DNA of 31,290 bases from Condylostoma magnum (taxonomy: Eukaryota > Ciliophora > Heterotrichea > Heterotrichida > Condylostomatidae), in assembly GCA_920105805.1 (NCBI GenBank), contig CAKKTI010000201.1:1-31290 (forward strand), in the 5' to 3' direction. Below the pieces are notes generated by a model, which searched no databases, was not told the origin of the DNA, and worked only from the letters and a program-made list of their open reading frames with translations. Both the position numbers and the translations under genes were made by a program. Below are positions 1 to 12,400 of this stretch, piece by piece; the stretch's first letter is position 1; each line of letters opens with the position of its first letter.

Positions 1-1400
1 GTCAAACCTAAGAATACTAGTGCATTTATTCAAAGCCAAATTATAGAAGTCATTGTAGTCGGGATAGTAAAAGTGGCTGTGCCCTACACAGCCTAGGTCT
101 CTATAGTATCAGTTAAATCATCAACAGTAAAAATATCTCCATCTTCCCAAACTCTGGTAGTATAATTCAAATGTCTTGAAGCCTTTCTAGAAATGTCTCC
201 GTATGCTTTACTGAAGTTAAAAGGAGGGTACATTAAAAATATACTTCTTATAATACCAACCCATTCTGGAGCAGTGTCTATATAGAAGTAATAAATAATT
301 ATAACTTTGGATAAAAACATTTAAAGAACTAATCCTGCCAAGATTATAGAATAAGAGGCTGTATATGCCTGTTTCTAAGTTCTCAAAAATGTACTCATAA
401 AGAAGCCTAGAGCTATTAAGGCTAATGAGTAGCTAAAAAATAGAGTAAATAGTACAATATAATCTGTGTTTAAAAATAAGTCAAAGTCACAGATCCTAGA
501 AGCTATTATAAGGCTATTAGTTGATAAAAAGGAAAATAAGGACCCAGTGCCCCACCAACTCATCCAGTACATGTTCTCATTCATACCAATCACACTTAAG
601 CCTTAACGAAGCTTATATTCCTTCTCCCTTATCAATTCTGTCAAAATCACTACAAAGGTTATCATTGGAGGAATGAAAAAGTAAAAAGCTCCTAGAGAAC
701 TTATCACATTGTATCCCTCAAAAATCCTTTGTTTTACTATTGGAAAAGGTTGTATCAATAAGTCTATGAATGTGCTTTAGTCTTATTGCTTGTATTACAA
801 AATTGCCTAATCCAATTAGACCTTTAGAGCTAGAGCACTAGACTCAACCCTTAACGGTTAATCAGGCTAATCAAGTAACAAATTTTACACCAATGTTGAA
901 TTCAGTACTAAACTATAAGCAAATAAGTCAGGATTATTAGTATTATCAGGACACTCAATGCCTTAAAAGTATGCATCGAATTATCCTGTACAAAAAATAA
1001 CAGCGTTTTGTGTTTTGTTTGAGTGTTTATCTATATAATCAATTAGTTCTAAAGGACTTGAGGCTAAAAACCTTATGTCTTTGTGCAATTCTAGTTAATT
1101 ATTCTCCGCAATTTTAGACAAGGTAAAATTGACTCATTCTGGAATTAAACCTGTGGTAGCTACTCCTAAGGTTATGCAGTCCTTACCTGTGCATTTGGGA
1201 ATAACCGAGTTGTTTAAAGTAAGAGGATTTTCTGTTGTATAATCTGTTGCTATTTCTGAAATATATTACACAAGAATTAAATATAAACAAACAAATACTG
1301 GCATAAGAATCTAAAGAAGGACTGTTTGCAGTCTTTTCTAGTAGATTGAGTAGTTTTTTCAAAGTAGAAGGATTAGTTGAGATAAAACCCCTGCTGTCAT
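1..1400 (-). CDS. ABCA-subfamily ABC transporter, N-terminal part (runs off the left edge)
   Basis: This is the first ~466 codons of an ABCA-type lipid/sterol transporter. The start is followed by a short cytosolic stretch (LILLLWKNYSIYQKR) and TM1 (about residues 20-45), the usual ABCA beginning. A large extracytosolic loop follows to about residue 225, then a membrane segment. The signature stretch RQGLSVIGMNENMYWMSWW (about residues 265-283) corresponds to the ABCA 'GL...YWLSW' motif. Further hydrophobic segments and the LMYPPFNFSKAYG stretch (about residues 375-387) also fit the first transmembrane domain. Both nucleotide-binding domains would lie beyond position 1. TGA must be read as Trp (the WKN near the start) and TAA/TAG as Gln throughout. 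The start at 1400 lies just downstream of the coiled-coil gene on the same strand. The substrate cannot be judged from this part. Confidence 0.9.
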
Positions 1401-1455
1401 TTTTATAGGAGTGTTAGATAAAAAAAAGAAGTATGAATTTTAAATATGCTTAATG

Positions 1456-3339
1456 CTATGATAAATTAGTACTTTCAAGAAGTTTTAGACTTCGACGATA
1501 CATTCCTTATTATTCTTCTAGTAATTAAACTTTTTTAAAACTAACAGCATTCTGAATATAACTTACACTTCCTGGAGATTGTAACACTTAATGTTTCAAT
1601 TCATTTATATCTACAAAAGAATCCATAGAATTAAGTTCAAGTTTTTACTATTTTGAGTAATTGATTTCCTGTAAATAATCCAAATTCTATCCTACTCTTA
1701 ACTTTTTAAACAAAAATTGTTCAACTCTTCTTAACTCATCATATAGATCAAAATTGCTCTTAATATTAGGATCATTTGGACAATTTAGCATATTATGGTC
1801 TTTTCCCTTACAAGCCTAATTAAAATTTACCGGACATAAAACACTGCTTACTACTTTATTAATTTACTATGATTCCTATACATTTTCATCATCTTTATCC
1901 GCATGTTTTCCTAGTTTACATCCTAATGAAGATCTACTTACCTGCCCACAGCATCACCAGATATTCCCACTAAAGCTTCCAGTGTGAATTCTGCATGCCC
2001 AGTTGACATTCTAAGATTCTATATAAATTTTGCTACAATTTTTACAAGTTTTTTCCTCTTCCTAGTATTTCCTAGATGCTTATTAGAATCGTCTTACACG
2101 TAATCTTTACTTTTACAATTCATCTTATAGCTAATTGAAGTTTTTCTCCATCTAAAAGTTAGCTTGCTTTAGTTTCTGAATTTGTGTTTTATTTTAATTT
2201 AGATTTTATTGAAGGTATCTATCAGCTTCTCTAAATTTTTGTATTATTTGATTTTTTATATCTTTTACTAACCTTACTACATGATTGAAGCCTTAATTAA
2301 AGTCTTAGTAGCTAATGATTTTATTCTGTCTTTTCATTACTTACTTTCTTATAGCAGATTATTACTTTGCCTCATTAAGCAACATGTGAATTCTTTATGT
2401 CATTTCTTCTTATAGTAAATCATGTTGATAATATTATCCAAAGATTTGATTTTTAAAAGACTGTAATTTTCTTAGTCTTTGAATCATTATATCAATCTCT
2501 CATTGTAGTATATTGGCTATTTGTTACTATTATATTGCCTTATTAAATCATTTATCATTATCTGCTTTCAATTCTTGCATATTAGACTCTGATATCACTT
2601 TTTGTCTTTTGGATTATTTCTTTAGTTTTATGTATTGCTAGACCTATATTCTTTTTGCTTTATTGCTTACATAGGTGAAATCATTTTTGCATTTACTATC
2701 ATTATCTAGAATTTACCCTGTTAAATATTAGCTATCAGTTCTTTTTTATCATAATTATAACTCTAAGAAGTCTTTTTCCTATAAATCTTTACTTTACTCC
2801 TATTTTATATCTCTTAGTTTTTACTTTTATATCTTTAACCTATTCTATAACTGTATTAATTAATTATAATAAGTTTTAGATTTTTACAATTCCTCATATA
2901 GAGTACAATTATTCTCACTGCTTTACAATCTTGAAAGCTTTCTAATTCTAGGATTTTACTGCGCTTTTAAATTTAATGTTTAATCAAACAAGGGTAAAAT
3001 GTATTTTATAACTACCTATGCTGCGATTTAAGGATTTAATTCTTGACTATTGTCTTATTTCCTATTAAAATCAATATTCTATAAGCAGCTGTAAAAACTT
3101 TAGTATAATATCGAATTTTGATATAAAGACTAAGATTACTTCTACACTAGTCTCCGCTTAAATGCTCTAGTAACATTTAATTTAGGTAATTTCAAAGAAT
3201 TACTTTTAATAAATCTTTTCTTTTCTTATTTAGTAAAAACCAACGAGCTATTCCGAGTTAATTCTTTACTAGTACTTAAAGAGGGTAAAGTAGATCTTAA
3301 ATAGCTCTAACTACGTTCTAAATTTTGACTATTTTTCAT
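1456..3339 (-). CDS. Coiled-coil protein with C-terminal CHORD-like zinc-binding motif
   Basis: About 627 residues, mostly Gln/Lys/Glu-rich helix (roughly residues 60-440) that should form long coiled coils. At about residues 440-490 is a Cys/His cluster: CKNCSKIY, then ACRIHTGSF, then WWCCG, then GCKLGKH. The order C-x2-C, C-x2-H-x-G, W-x-C-C, G-C-x3-H resembles the CHORD zinc-binding fold and similar domains in protist coiled-coil proteins. The second Trp of WWCC is a TGA. A second CHORD-like run of Cys (LCPVNFNQACKGKDHNMLNC) follows about 45 residues later and may be part of the same fold. Function is unknown; a scaffold or cytoskeletal role is inference only. The start at 3339 is divergent from the helicase. 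The stop is ambiguous: TAG at 1458-1456, TAA six bases on (1452-1450), or TAA at 1416-1414. Confidence 0.75.
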
Positions 3340-3409
3340 TTTTCTATTACACAAACCTTAAATTATTACAAAGATCCCCATACATAAAGTATCCTTAAAT
3401 ATAAAAATA
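3340..3409. promoter_or_regulatory. Divergent intergenic region (70 bp)
   Basis: AT-rich space between the start codons of the coiled-coil/CHORD-like gene (minus) and the helicase (plus). It must hold both 5' untranslated regions and any promoter elements. No specific motif was recognised. Confidence 0.4.
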
Positions 3410-5041
3410 ATGGCTGAGTAAGACAACTCTTAAACTAACTAAGACCAGGTTACTAACATAAGCTGAGATAAAGCATCGTATCCCAATAATTAAAGAAGAG
3501 GCTCAAGAGGAAGATACCGCTAGTAAAGAAGCAGAGGCAGACACTAGAACTACTAGGAACGTGAAAACTAAATAGATTAATCTCAGCAATGGGACTAATA
3601 ACAGTTTGGCGGTAGAAGAGGGAGAAGGCCTAGTCGCTTTAGGAACATCAGATCTAGAGTTTAAAAATCAGGGAGAGATACTGTAGGATCAATGGTAAAA
3701 GTTAAGCGGAGAAGATTTATTAGGAACTAACACCAAACTGAGTCAATATACAATGAATCTGATTTTTAAGTTGATTTAGAAGCAATTAATTCAGGTTCGC
3801 AGTTGAGGGATGATAAATTATGGGAGGATTTAGGAATATAAGAGGATCTTGTATAGGTGATCTATAACAATGGATTTTAGTTTCCTTCAAAGATACAGTC
3901 GATTAGTATGTAAGTGCTTAAAAATGACCCTGGGAAGAGTTTGATAGCCTAGGCGCCAAATGGATCTGGAAAAACTGCATCATTCATAGTAAATTCCCTG
4001 AGTCTAATAGACAGAGATAACCCTAATATGTAAATTCTGTGCTTATCACATACATTGGAGTTAGCTAATCAGAATTTTACTTAATTTTAAAGGTTTACTA
4101 CTCCTTTGAACATTACTTGCTCCTAATATGTACGAAGGCAATGTGAAGATTAAGCATAGGTAATGTCTTTCTCCTCTGGTATGTTCTTGTCATGGATTAA
4201 ACAATAAACAAATGAAACCGTAGAAAGTGTTAAAATTATAATAATAGACGAGGCTGATCATTTGTTTAATTAAGAAGCATAATCTGACTTTTTCAACGCT
4301 TTTAGTAAACTTTATTAGGAAGGGATTTTGTCTAATAAGATGTGTTTACTGTATTCTGCTACTTATCAAAAGGAAATAATTGATTAGATTATACAGATCA
4401 TTCAGGACGCTAATCAGATTACTATTGAAGATAAAGAGCTTAATTTAGGAAACATCAGCCATTTCATGCTTAAATACGACCAAAGCGATGAAAATGCTAA
4501 CAAATTTACGATGTTTGAGAAAATCTTATAATAAACAAGCTCAGTGGGTGTTGTATTCGTTAATACTTGCAGATTCGCAGAAACAGTTTGGAGATTTTTA
4601 AAGTCAAAGGGATATAAAGTTGCATTATTAATGGGTTAAAGCATGACGGTTGATGAGAGAAATTTAACTATGGATGATTTTAAATCCGGAAGATTCAATG
4701 TTTTAGTCACAACCAATTTGCTTGCAAGAGGAATTGACAATGTACTGGTCAAGTGGGTTATTAACTTCGATTTACCTTAACGTAGAATTGAAGAGAACAG
4801 ATATGCATTTGACGATGACACCTACTTGCATAGACAGGGCAGAACAGGAAGATTTGGTAGACTTGGAGTTGTTGTTACTTTAGTAAACTCATAACACCCA
4901 GGAGAAGAGGATTAATTAAAATAGTTAAAGGAAAACTATGACATAGATGTATAAGAACTACAGGATTTAGAGTAAATCTAACAATTTACTTCTAATGTTA
5001 TAGAAGATGAAGATGACGAATTTCACGACGCTGAAGGTTAG
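3410..5041 (+). CDS. DEAD-box RNA helicase, DBP5/DDX19-like
   Basis: ATP-dependent RNA helicase. Seen in order: the Q-motif region (FQFPSKIQ), motif I APNGSGKT (3953-3976), motif II DEAD (4247-4258), motif III SAT (about 4355), motif V LLARGID and motif [13 protein letters not shown]. The stretch VINFDLP before an insert and DDDTYLHR is typical of the DBP5/DDX19 group, which remodels mRNPs at nuclear pores; that role is inferred from family. The gene ends in three stop codons in a row, TAG TAA TAG, from 5039. The first ~130 codons are odd. The frame set by the ATG becomes unusually rich in TAA/TAG and Arg. An acidic sequence with few reassigned codons (starting [15 protein letters not shown]) lies in another frame between about 3465 and 3700, and the ATG frame resumes as coding before ESDFQVDLEA. 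One or two short introns are likely, so the listed span includes non-coding bases. Confidence 0.9.
3449..3467 (+). other. Candidate 19-nt intron in helicase 5' region
   Basis: A GT...AG stretch containing TACTAAC, a branch-point-like sequence. Removing 19 nt joins the initial ATG frame (MAEQDNSQTNQDQ) to the acidic frame ([11 protein letters not shown]). A competing 31-nt choice, GTAAG...ACCAG at 3418-3448, gives the same frame change. The sequence alone cannot decide between them. Confidence 0.3.
3695..3711 (+). other. Candidate 17-nt intron in helicase 5' region
   Basis: GTAAAAGTTAAGCGGAG begins with GTAA and ends in AG. Its removal returns the reading frame from the acidic stretch to the helicase-core frame. 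AG positions at 3714 or 3723 would work equally well (20 or 29 nt). A very short intron would suit a heterotrich, whose relatives Stentor and Blepharisma have 15-16 nt introns. Confidence 0.25.
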
Positions 5042-5125
5042 TAATAGTATTAGTTCATTATAGGTACCATATACAGATTTATTGCATCTCACATAAAATT
5101 ATCTTATCTACTCATTTAAATAATA

Positions 5126-6898
5126 ATGAAAAATAACGTAATATTAAACATCATATCAGCAGAAGGATTAGGCATAGATCTATCTTAAGCCGGGTGCTAC
5201 GCTACAGTAAACAGTAGATTATACGATGTAATAACTCCTTTATCCTACACATAAAAGCAAGATATAGAGATTCCAACAGAAGGGCTATTAAGACTAATTG
5301 TTAAAGAAATGAGACAAGGGGACACTACAATAGGAAGCGTTTCTATATAAATATCTCAGCTCCCTGCAAACGGCGCAGTATGGCTTCCATTGAAGGACTG
5401 GAACAGTGACTATATAGAATCTATCCCTCAACAAGTACCTGAGCCTAGAGTGCAAATAGATATTAATTACTCAGATCAATTAAGTCCAGTAATTGAAACA
5501 ACTGAAGTATCAGAGCCATCATTCGTGGAAAGTGCTATTTTCCAAGATAACAATACCCCCTTTACTTCCGCTTTAGAAATTTTTAAGCCAGGAGAGATGG
5601 ATAATAGCTACTTGAAAGTATAAGATGAAAATATTTCCATGTGTAAGACTATATAAGAGCTCAGTACTAATTTAAAGACTGTGTAGTAATAGGCTATTCA
5701 AAAGTAAGACTAGTATAGCTAAAAGATTATTGAATTAGAGTACTAAAATGAGGAGTTGAAGTGAAAAAATCAGTAGAATATTACAAGGTTGTAGGCATAA
5801 TAGGCGTAGGCTATTGGATCAAAGGATATTGAAATCGATAAGTTATGCGTTATTATAAAGAAGTATCAGGTGTAGTAAGGAAAATATGATCTTTAAGTCA
5901 AGGAATTGCAGGATTAGATTGCTAATGTAGAAATTAGAGATTAAGAGTTTTAAGGGTTATAAGAAACTATAAATTCACTTTAAATCGAAGTTCAAAATGT
6001 GAGAAAGAATTTTAGGGAATCAGAATAAGCTAAAGAGATGTTTAAAAGCGAAAGCTAGAAATACCAAGGGTAAATTCAACAGTTAAATGAGCAAATAGAA
6101 AATATTACCAATGAAAATATAGATTTAAAGCATTAGAATAAGAAATTATAAGAAATAGCAAGTGATAGCTCTGATTTTTGTACTATTAACAAATTATAAA
6201 AAGAAATTGAGGAGTTTAGAAGGATAATTAAGGAAAAAAATTTATTGCTATCTAGTTTAATGGCAAAAGAACAAGCACAATTAGGTGCAAACTTTGATAT
6301 ATAATTGAATGAGCTGTAATAGAAATATAATAATTTAGTATATGAAAATGCCTAGGTAAGTTAGTAAAGTTCTATATAAGTCCCATCAAGCAACCAATCT
6401 ACATAAATCTTAAATGAAATATCTGAGGTAGATTTTATTCATTAAAAGATTTTAGATATAATGTAAAAAACTCCTCTTGTTTCCAAGTTTAAAAGAATAT
6501 AATAGGGATACTATCAATTTGATAAATACAAACTTTAAATTGTTGATAGAAATGGTATTTTAGTGTGTAAAGTAGGAGGAGGATTCATAAAACTTGAAGA
6601 TTTTTTAAGGCCTTATATAAAATAATCCTAGAATAAGTCAATTGTAAATACACCCAACAAATCTAGAAGGAAACGATCTTTAAATTCTCTCAGGGATAAT
6701 AGAAGCTTTGCAAGTAATAGTTAAGCATAATCACCATAAACAAGCTAAAAGCAATTGTCTAGGACTGATTCTAACGTATATCTAAAAATGATTTCCAATA
6801 AGGGCAATAAATACTAATCAAAGGCTATTGTACCGCTTAAAGAAAGTAATAGAAGGCAGATGTCATGTGAACGAAGAGGTATGATCCCGTTTAAATAG
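5126..6898 (+). CDS. C2 domain / coiled coil / GAS2-like protein
   Basis: About 590 residues in three parts. Residues 1-115 look like a C2 beta-sandwich (ILNIISAEGLG, later LRLIVKEM and AVWLPLKDW). Residues 190-430 are a Gln/Glu/Lys-rich coiled coil. Around residues 470-500 is a GAS2/GAR-like module (YYQFDKYKLQIVDRNGILV, then CKVGGGFIKLEDFL), which in the family binds microtubules. A basic, Ser-rich tail follows. The architecture suggests a membrane- or Ca2+-linked cytoskeletal protein; this is inference. The chosen stop is the tandem TAG TAA at 6896-6901, ending GMIPFK. A further in-frame TAG about 40 bases later cannot be excluded. The helicase ends 84 bp upstream and the TAN1-like gene starts 84 bp downstream in the same frame, so only the ambiguous stops separate the three proteins. 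Confidence 0.75.
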
Positions 6899-6982
6899 TA
6901 AATATCTATGTTAACTTTATATCACAATTATTCAGCATAGTTTTATATTAATAAGTTATTGAAAGTATTACTAATAAGAAAA

Positions 6983-7687
6983 ATGGTAAAACATTTTAAA
7001 GGTTAGCCTTCTATCGACAATTTAAAAGGAGTTCTAGTCATGTGCGATAACAATAAAGAGAGATAGGCCTTTAATGAGTGCACTGATGTATGCAGTCAAG
7101 TAGCTTAAACGTTATATCCTATATAAGTAGACTTAACAAAAACAACTCTATAGTGTATTCAACAAGAATTAAGATAAATAAAGAAAAGAAGATTATTCAA
7201 AAATGTTGAAACTGGATGTAAAGGAGTTGTTTTCTTATAAATTGTAAAAACTCACCCAGAATACTCTAATATAGATATAGTTGCTTTAGTAAATAATGTA
7301 ATTGGTAGTACAGTCTCATTTAAGTTTATATCTAGATTAATACCTATCTAAGCAACATGTGGAGCTAATAATTAGCAATTGCTACGTTAAATTATCCAAA
7401 AATGTGCTGAAGGTAATATAGGATAATGAAAATTTGAGTATAAATAAAGAAATAATAGTTAAATACAAATGTAAGATGTTCTGGATAAAGTTGTAGATAT
7501 TTTACCCTAAGAATGCTGTATTAACAATGAATCCTATGATTTTACAGTTTTAGTACATATTAACAGAAGAATGCTGTGTTTAAGCTTTTTACGGGATTAT
7601 GAAAAATATAATGGGTACAAGGTTCATAGGCATTAGTTTAATAGATTTTTCACTAAATTTTGTATTAAAACTATTCTCTACTATTAA
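6983..7687 (+). CDS. TAN1: THUMP-domain tRNA acetylation adaptor (TAN1/THUMPD1-like)
   Basis: About 234 residues. The N-terminus (LKGVLVMCDNNKERQAFNE) matches the opening of THUMPD1/Tan1, where a beta strand precedes the THUMP fold. Next come SFKFISRLIPIQATCGA, matching the family's 'F..RLvPvq.tckA', then WKFEYKQRNNS, CCINNESYDFTVLVHINRR and LSFLRDYEKYNGYKVH. The last is the hallmark 'lsvv.Dy...kYN' ending. In other eukaryotes Tan1 delivers tRNA to the NAT10/Kre33 acetyltransferase for N4-acetylcytidine at position 12 of tRNA-Ser and tRNA-Leu; that role is assigned by homology. One UGG-like Trp is TGA (about 7428). The stop TAA at 7685-7687 is chosen because no TAA/TAG follows in frame before the next gene. 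Confidence 0.8.
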
Positions 7688-7778
7688 ATAATTAAATATT
7701 ACGTCTATAGCATACTTCAATACCAAGTATTAAGCACAATAGATAATACACTTGCACAATTTACCATAAATTTAAAAA

Positions 7779-9425
7779 ATGCTAGATTTAACAGAGCAAG
7801 CACGAAGTAATATGTTAGACCATCAGAAAATATTAGGACTGATAGAAACACTTGTAGATAAAGGTAGTGCTTTGGGATAGGAAATCCCGGGAAAAGTAGC
7901 AGCTGAAATATCTGTATTAGAAGAGATATCAGAAATTTTATACATTGCCATGAATCGCGACTACTCTATCTAGAAACTATGCATAAAACAATAACAGATT
8001 TTAAAATAATTCTAAGACTATAAAGAATAGTATAAGGCGATAAAAATCTAATTAAAAGACACTAAATTTATTTTACAGTAAGAAACACTTAATATAAATG
8101 ACAAAATAGTACAAATGTCTAAGGTAATAGACTCTTATAGAGCTAGATGCAAAGAATATTATCAAGATTACCTAAAAACAATTGACTTAGAATTACGAAC
8201 TATCTTAAAGCCCTTAATTCCTAATCAGGTAATTGATGAGAATGTAAAATTTCCCCATCTAAACAATAATCCTTCCTTACAAAGTTCTGAAAGATCTTAT
8301 TACGACGATCAGAGGATAGAAACAAATAAAAATCTATAATTCGACAATGAAGTACAAGAAACTGACGAAATGTACATAAAGCGATTAAATGACCATATTG
8401 ATATGTTAGTTGACACTTTAGAACAAGTAGCTAAAGATTTACTTATTTTAGTAAAAGATGCTAATAAGCGTTATTACTTTTTAACGTCTCCAGATCAATA
8501 CAAATCATAGTTACCAACTCCATTAGCTTAATATCTCCCAGAGTATTTTCTATTTGATGAAAAGGATTCTAAAGAGCCATTGAATTATTCAAATGATATA
8601 AATAATGACACTAAAGATATTTTAAAAGGATAACTAAAGCTTTTATAAGATAAAGGAATTTTTACTAATAAAGAAGTATAGGAAATGAACAAAATTCTGA
8701 ACTAATAAGATCTTTTTGACATTAAATAACTCCTGAAACCTTTATAAATACAAGATGAGTTTTAAGACTAAATCGTATATTATTTATTAGGAATAAGTGA
8801 TCAAGGAATCGACGAATTTGCGAAAAGGTTAAGTAAAAGTAGATAAAATTTGAATAAACTATAAATCCAGTAAGTAATTGCTATTAATTTCATCTAAATG
8901 TAATCATAAAACTAAATCATCGAAACAGTATTCAATTTTGAGCATATTCCCAGAAGATTTAATCTAGTAAGGAAAAGTACACTACAACTAACTGATGATA
9001 GTCAATCAAATTCTGAAATAATGAAATCTACTCCAGAACTATCAAAAGTTTCAACATTCAGAAAATTTCAAGTAAAAAAAACTAATATAAAGGAAAAGAT
9101 CATTTCAAAGAATAAAAGATTTCCTTCACCTCCTAAGAACGATGATAATAAAATCTCTACTAAGATTAACTAAATGATATACAAGAAAAAAGGGAATGGC
9201 TTACATTTGAAATCAGCATAGAAAATACAGCCGAATAGAATGATAAAGGATGTCAGAGTGAGATCAACAACACCTGCAAAGTAAAGTCAAAATTCATTGA
9301 GAATATCCCCATATGCTCCAAAGCATGCATCATCTCAAAAGAAGCAATCCCCTGCCTGTTCAGCTAGATAAATTACTAACAAAAATCTTTAAAGTCAATA
9401 CCAGTTTTCAGAGGGGAGCGTCTAA
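7779..9425 (+). CDS. Coiled-coil protein of unknown function
   Basis: About 548 residues, family not recognised. The frame opens MLDLTEQARSNML. Residues 1-130 are helical, with Gln-rich heptad character around 60-120. A mid region (about 190-360) is mixed and acidic. The last ~150 residues are basic with Ser/Pro and Lys-rich runs (FRKFQVKKTNIKEK, VRVRSTTPAKQSQNS), likely disordered. Stop TAA at 9423-9425 follows FSEGSV. It is the last gene of a run of four on the plus strand and meets the TTLL gene tail to tail with about 55 bp between stops. A cytoskeletal or basal-body role would be a guess. Confidence 0.65.
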
Positions 9426-9480
9426 TTGGTGAATCGTCCATATTCGTCAGTTGCCGTTAGAATGACTTATCTGATATTGT

Positions 9481-12400
9481 TTAATTTTTTGAGTGAGTGT
9501 TTAGCCTATTAGAGGCTTCTATTGCTACTTGATAGCGTTTACGCCTTAGTTCCATTATTTTACGGCGTTTTAACTAGTTCTCGTAATTCTAACTCTTTAG
9601 TTCTTGGTAAGCCTTGTAGGTTATATAGCGTCTATAATTCTTTTATATGATAATAGCAGCAGCTTCTTACTTTTTCCTTCTCTTTTTATCAAAAATAGTC
9701 AGCCACATTCTAGAAAATGCTTGAATAATAACTGCCGCCTCATTCTACTTCTTTTATAGAAAATCAACTCTTCCTAATTTCCCTCTCATATATTTTTGTA
9801 TAACTTTGATAAAGGGTAGTCTGTAAAATCTAAAATTCATTTCTTTGACGTATTTTTTCCTAACTAAATACCCTCTTGCATATCTTTGAATTACTGTGGC
9901 AGCTTAACTTTGAATCAAAAACTTATGATGAATTCTTGATTTTTACTTTCTATACCATCTTAATATTCTCCTAGCACATTATTCTTTAGTAAATCTTTAT
10001 ATTTTTTGCTGAAACAAGTACTCTCTTACTTATCTTTATATAATCTTAGCAGCTCGATGCTAATTTAAACTACTTTTAAATCTCTTGTAAAACAAATATC
10101 TTCTTCAGTTTCTTTGAATAATTGTAGCTGATTGAAATTTCCTTTGTTGTTAGCATCTCCATTTTCGCTATATTTTTAAGACTATTTTTAGTTACTTTTC
10201 TTATTTTTCCTTTCTCAGTTTATCTAACATTTGTTTAAGTGATTAGGCTTTTTCAAAATTGACTTATCTTTATTTTTCAATTTTAAAGATTTTTCTATAG
10301 TTATAGCCCCTTATAAGAGCTTGAAGTTCTATTTTGATTTACCCTAAGATCATCTGCCAAAATCTTTTTTAGTCTAAATAAGCCCATCAAGCATCTTGAA
10401 TTAATTTGGCTGCCTTATCCTTCCTTTTATGTATAAGTCTAGTTTTAATTAGCCAACGTAGGGCCAAATGCTGTACTTTTAGGCATTCTCTTTCATCTAG
10501 TCTTTATTCTATTAGTTTTTTGAATATGAAATGCCTTGACAATTATTAAATTTTCTTTACTGAGTGGAATTAATTATATAAAAAATCTAGATATTCTTCA
10601 AAATGATTATCTACATATGTTGAGTTAATAACAAAGTCTATTTATTCACTTCTGGATTGCATAACTCCGTCGAATAATAAAATTCATTAATTGCTTATTT
10701 CATTTATCTAATACTCAGGTAATAAATTAGTAGAATATACAGGATCTTAGTCTGTGTCTTATTTAAATACTAAATCTAGTAATTATTCATACATAACTTC
10801 ACAAAGTTCATCTATTGTTTAAGATTTTTCATTTATAGTTTAAATTTAATTAATTTCAAGTAGCCAAGGATTATTTAAGTGGTCTATAGTTATAGTATAT
10901 TATAATACTTCAAATCTATTCGAAATTTCCTGTGATTATTCCAATGCTGAAATACTGTTTATGATAATTTGATGAATTTATGGGTAAATTTAGTCATACC
11001 ACACATCATTGCCTATTTATTACAGTAAAAATTCTAAAGACCAAATATTTTAATGATTTAATGAATGTTTTTGTACTGAATAGCTGCAAAAATGCTTAAT
11101 TGGAGAAACATCATCAACATTGTACTAAGAATTACATAGTCTTGCATAGCAGTTATTAAATAGGTAAATTTTAAACGGATTAAGCTACTTTATTAATACT
11201 CATATTTTTATATCAAATTTACACAATCCTTTATCACTTTTGACTAAAAGTGGCTTTTCTACATATTTTTGTATAATTTTGTAGCTTTATCCTCCTTTTT
11301 TGTTTATAATATCATCAATGTTTTTTATTAGACGAATATTAGCAGCTTTATTATTATCTCCATGCTTAACAATTCATAAATTTTAGTTGCATGAAATGCT
11401 GTACTGAGGGAGAAATTGCTATAGTTTTATATCTAGCTAAACACATTTATTTATAATGAGAGTAGGTGGATTAGCCCAAATAGAATTCCATACTCGTCTT
11501 TTATTAAGCTGTAATTTAATATCCTCATCTATGTTTGTAAAGGGAATCTTTAAATTACTATAAATGAGCAATAAGTCAGCCTTTTATTTAGAAATACCTT
11601 CGTTATATTACTTTTACTTTAGCATATTAGTTGCTACTTTAAATGATAGTTTAAGGTACTGTAAATTTACTTAACAAATCTGTTGATCTTGTTATTTACA
11701 TTGAATGAAATACTCTGCATGATTTTTGATTACAGAAATTAATTAGTATATTCGCTATTATTATTACAACTCTAAAACCTATTAATTATTCTCTAAATTG
11801 TAGATTTAAGGCAGATAGGTTTACTTATTCAATATTAAATTTTCTTTATCTAGCAATTGATTTAATACCAATGACTAAAATAATTGTTTTGTACTGGTAA
11901 AATGATTGAATAACTTATCTTCAGGACATTCTAAATGCCCAAAGCTTAATCGTAGGTCAAAATGCAGTGATTACAGGATAAGATTTTAGTAATAATTTTC
12001 CTTTACAACCTTTTATAGTATTTTATCATTACAATTTACTAGCTAAATTACCTTTTTATCTGGGTTTATTTCTAATTCCTAACGGAATTATTAAAATTAC
12101 TCATTAAAATCATCTAACAATTGTAATTTTTCTATACAACTTTTCTATTTATTTATTTATTCTTAGATATAGGTTAACTCGGGCTGGATGGACTTTGGAG
12201 ACTCTTAAGTTTGGTTTGTTTCTTTTCATTCACTGGTGATTTATGCTTACTAAGGATTTCTTTAATTTTACACTCGTTTAATTCTAGAAATAGCTAAATT
12301 AGGTCTCCTTTAATCTTTTACATTACTTTTTTATTAAAAGATATTCCCATTGATTTCTTATTTAGATGGTTAAGCCTTATTAATAGTTCTATTCTTCTGC

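Noticed and set aside
1930-1960. 19-nt GT-AG intron in the CHORD-like motif (GTAAGT after WWCCGQ)
   Set aside because: The frame is the same on both sides without splicing and the unspliced spacing between CC and GC fits this kind of zinc module.
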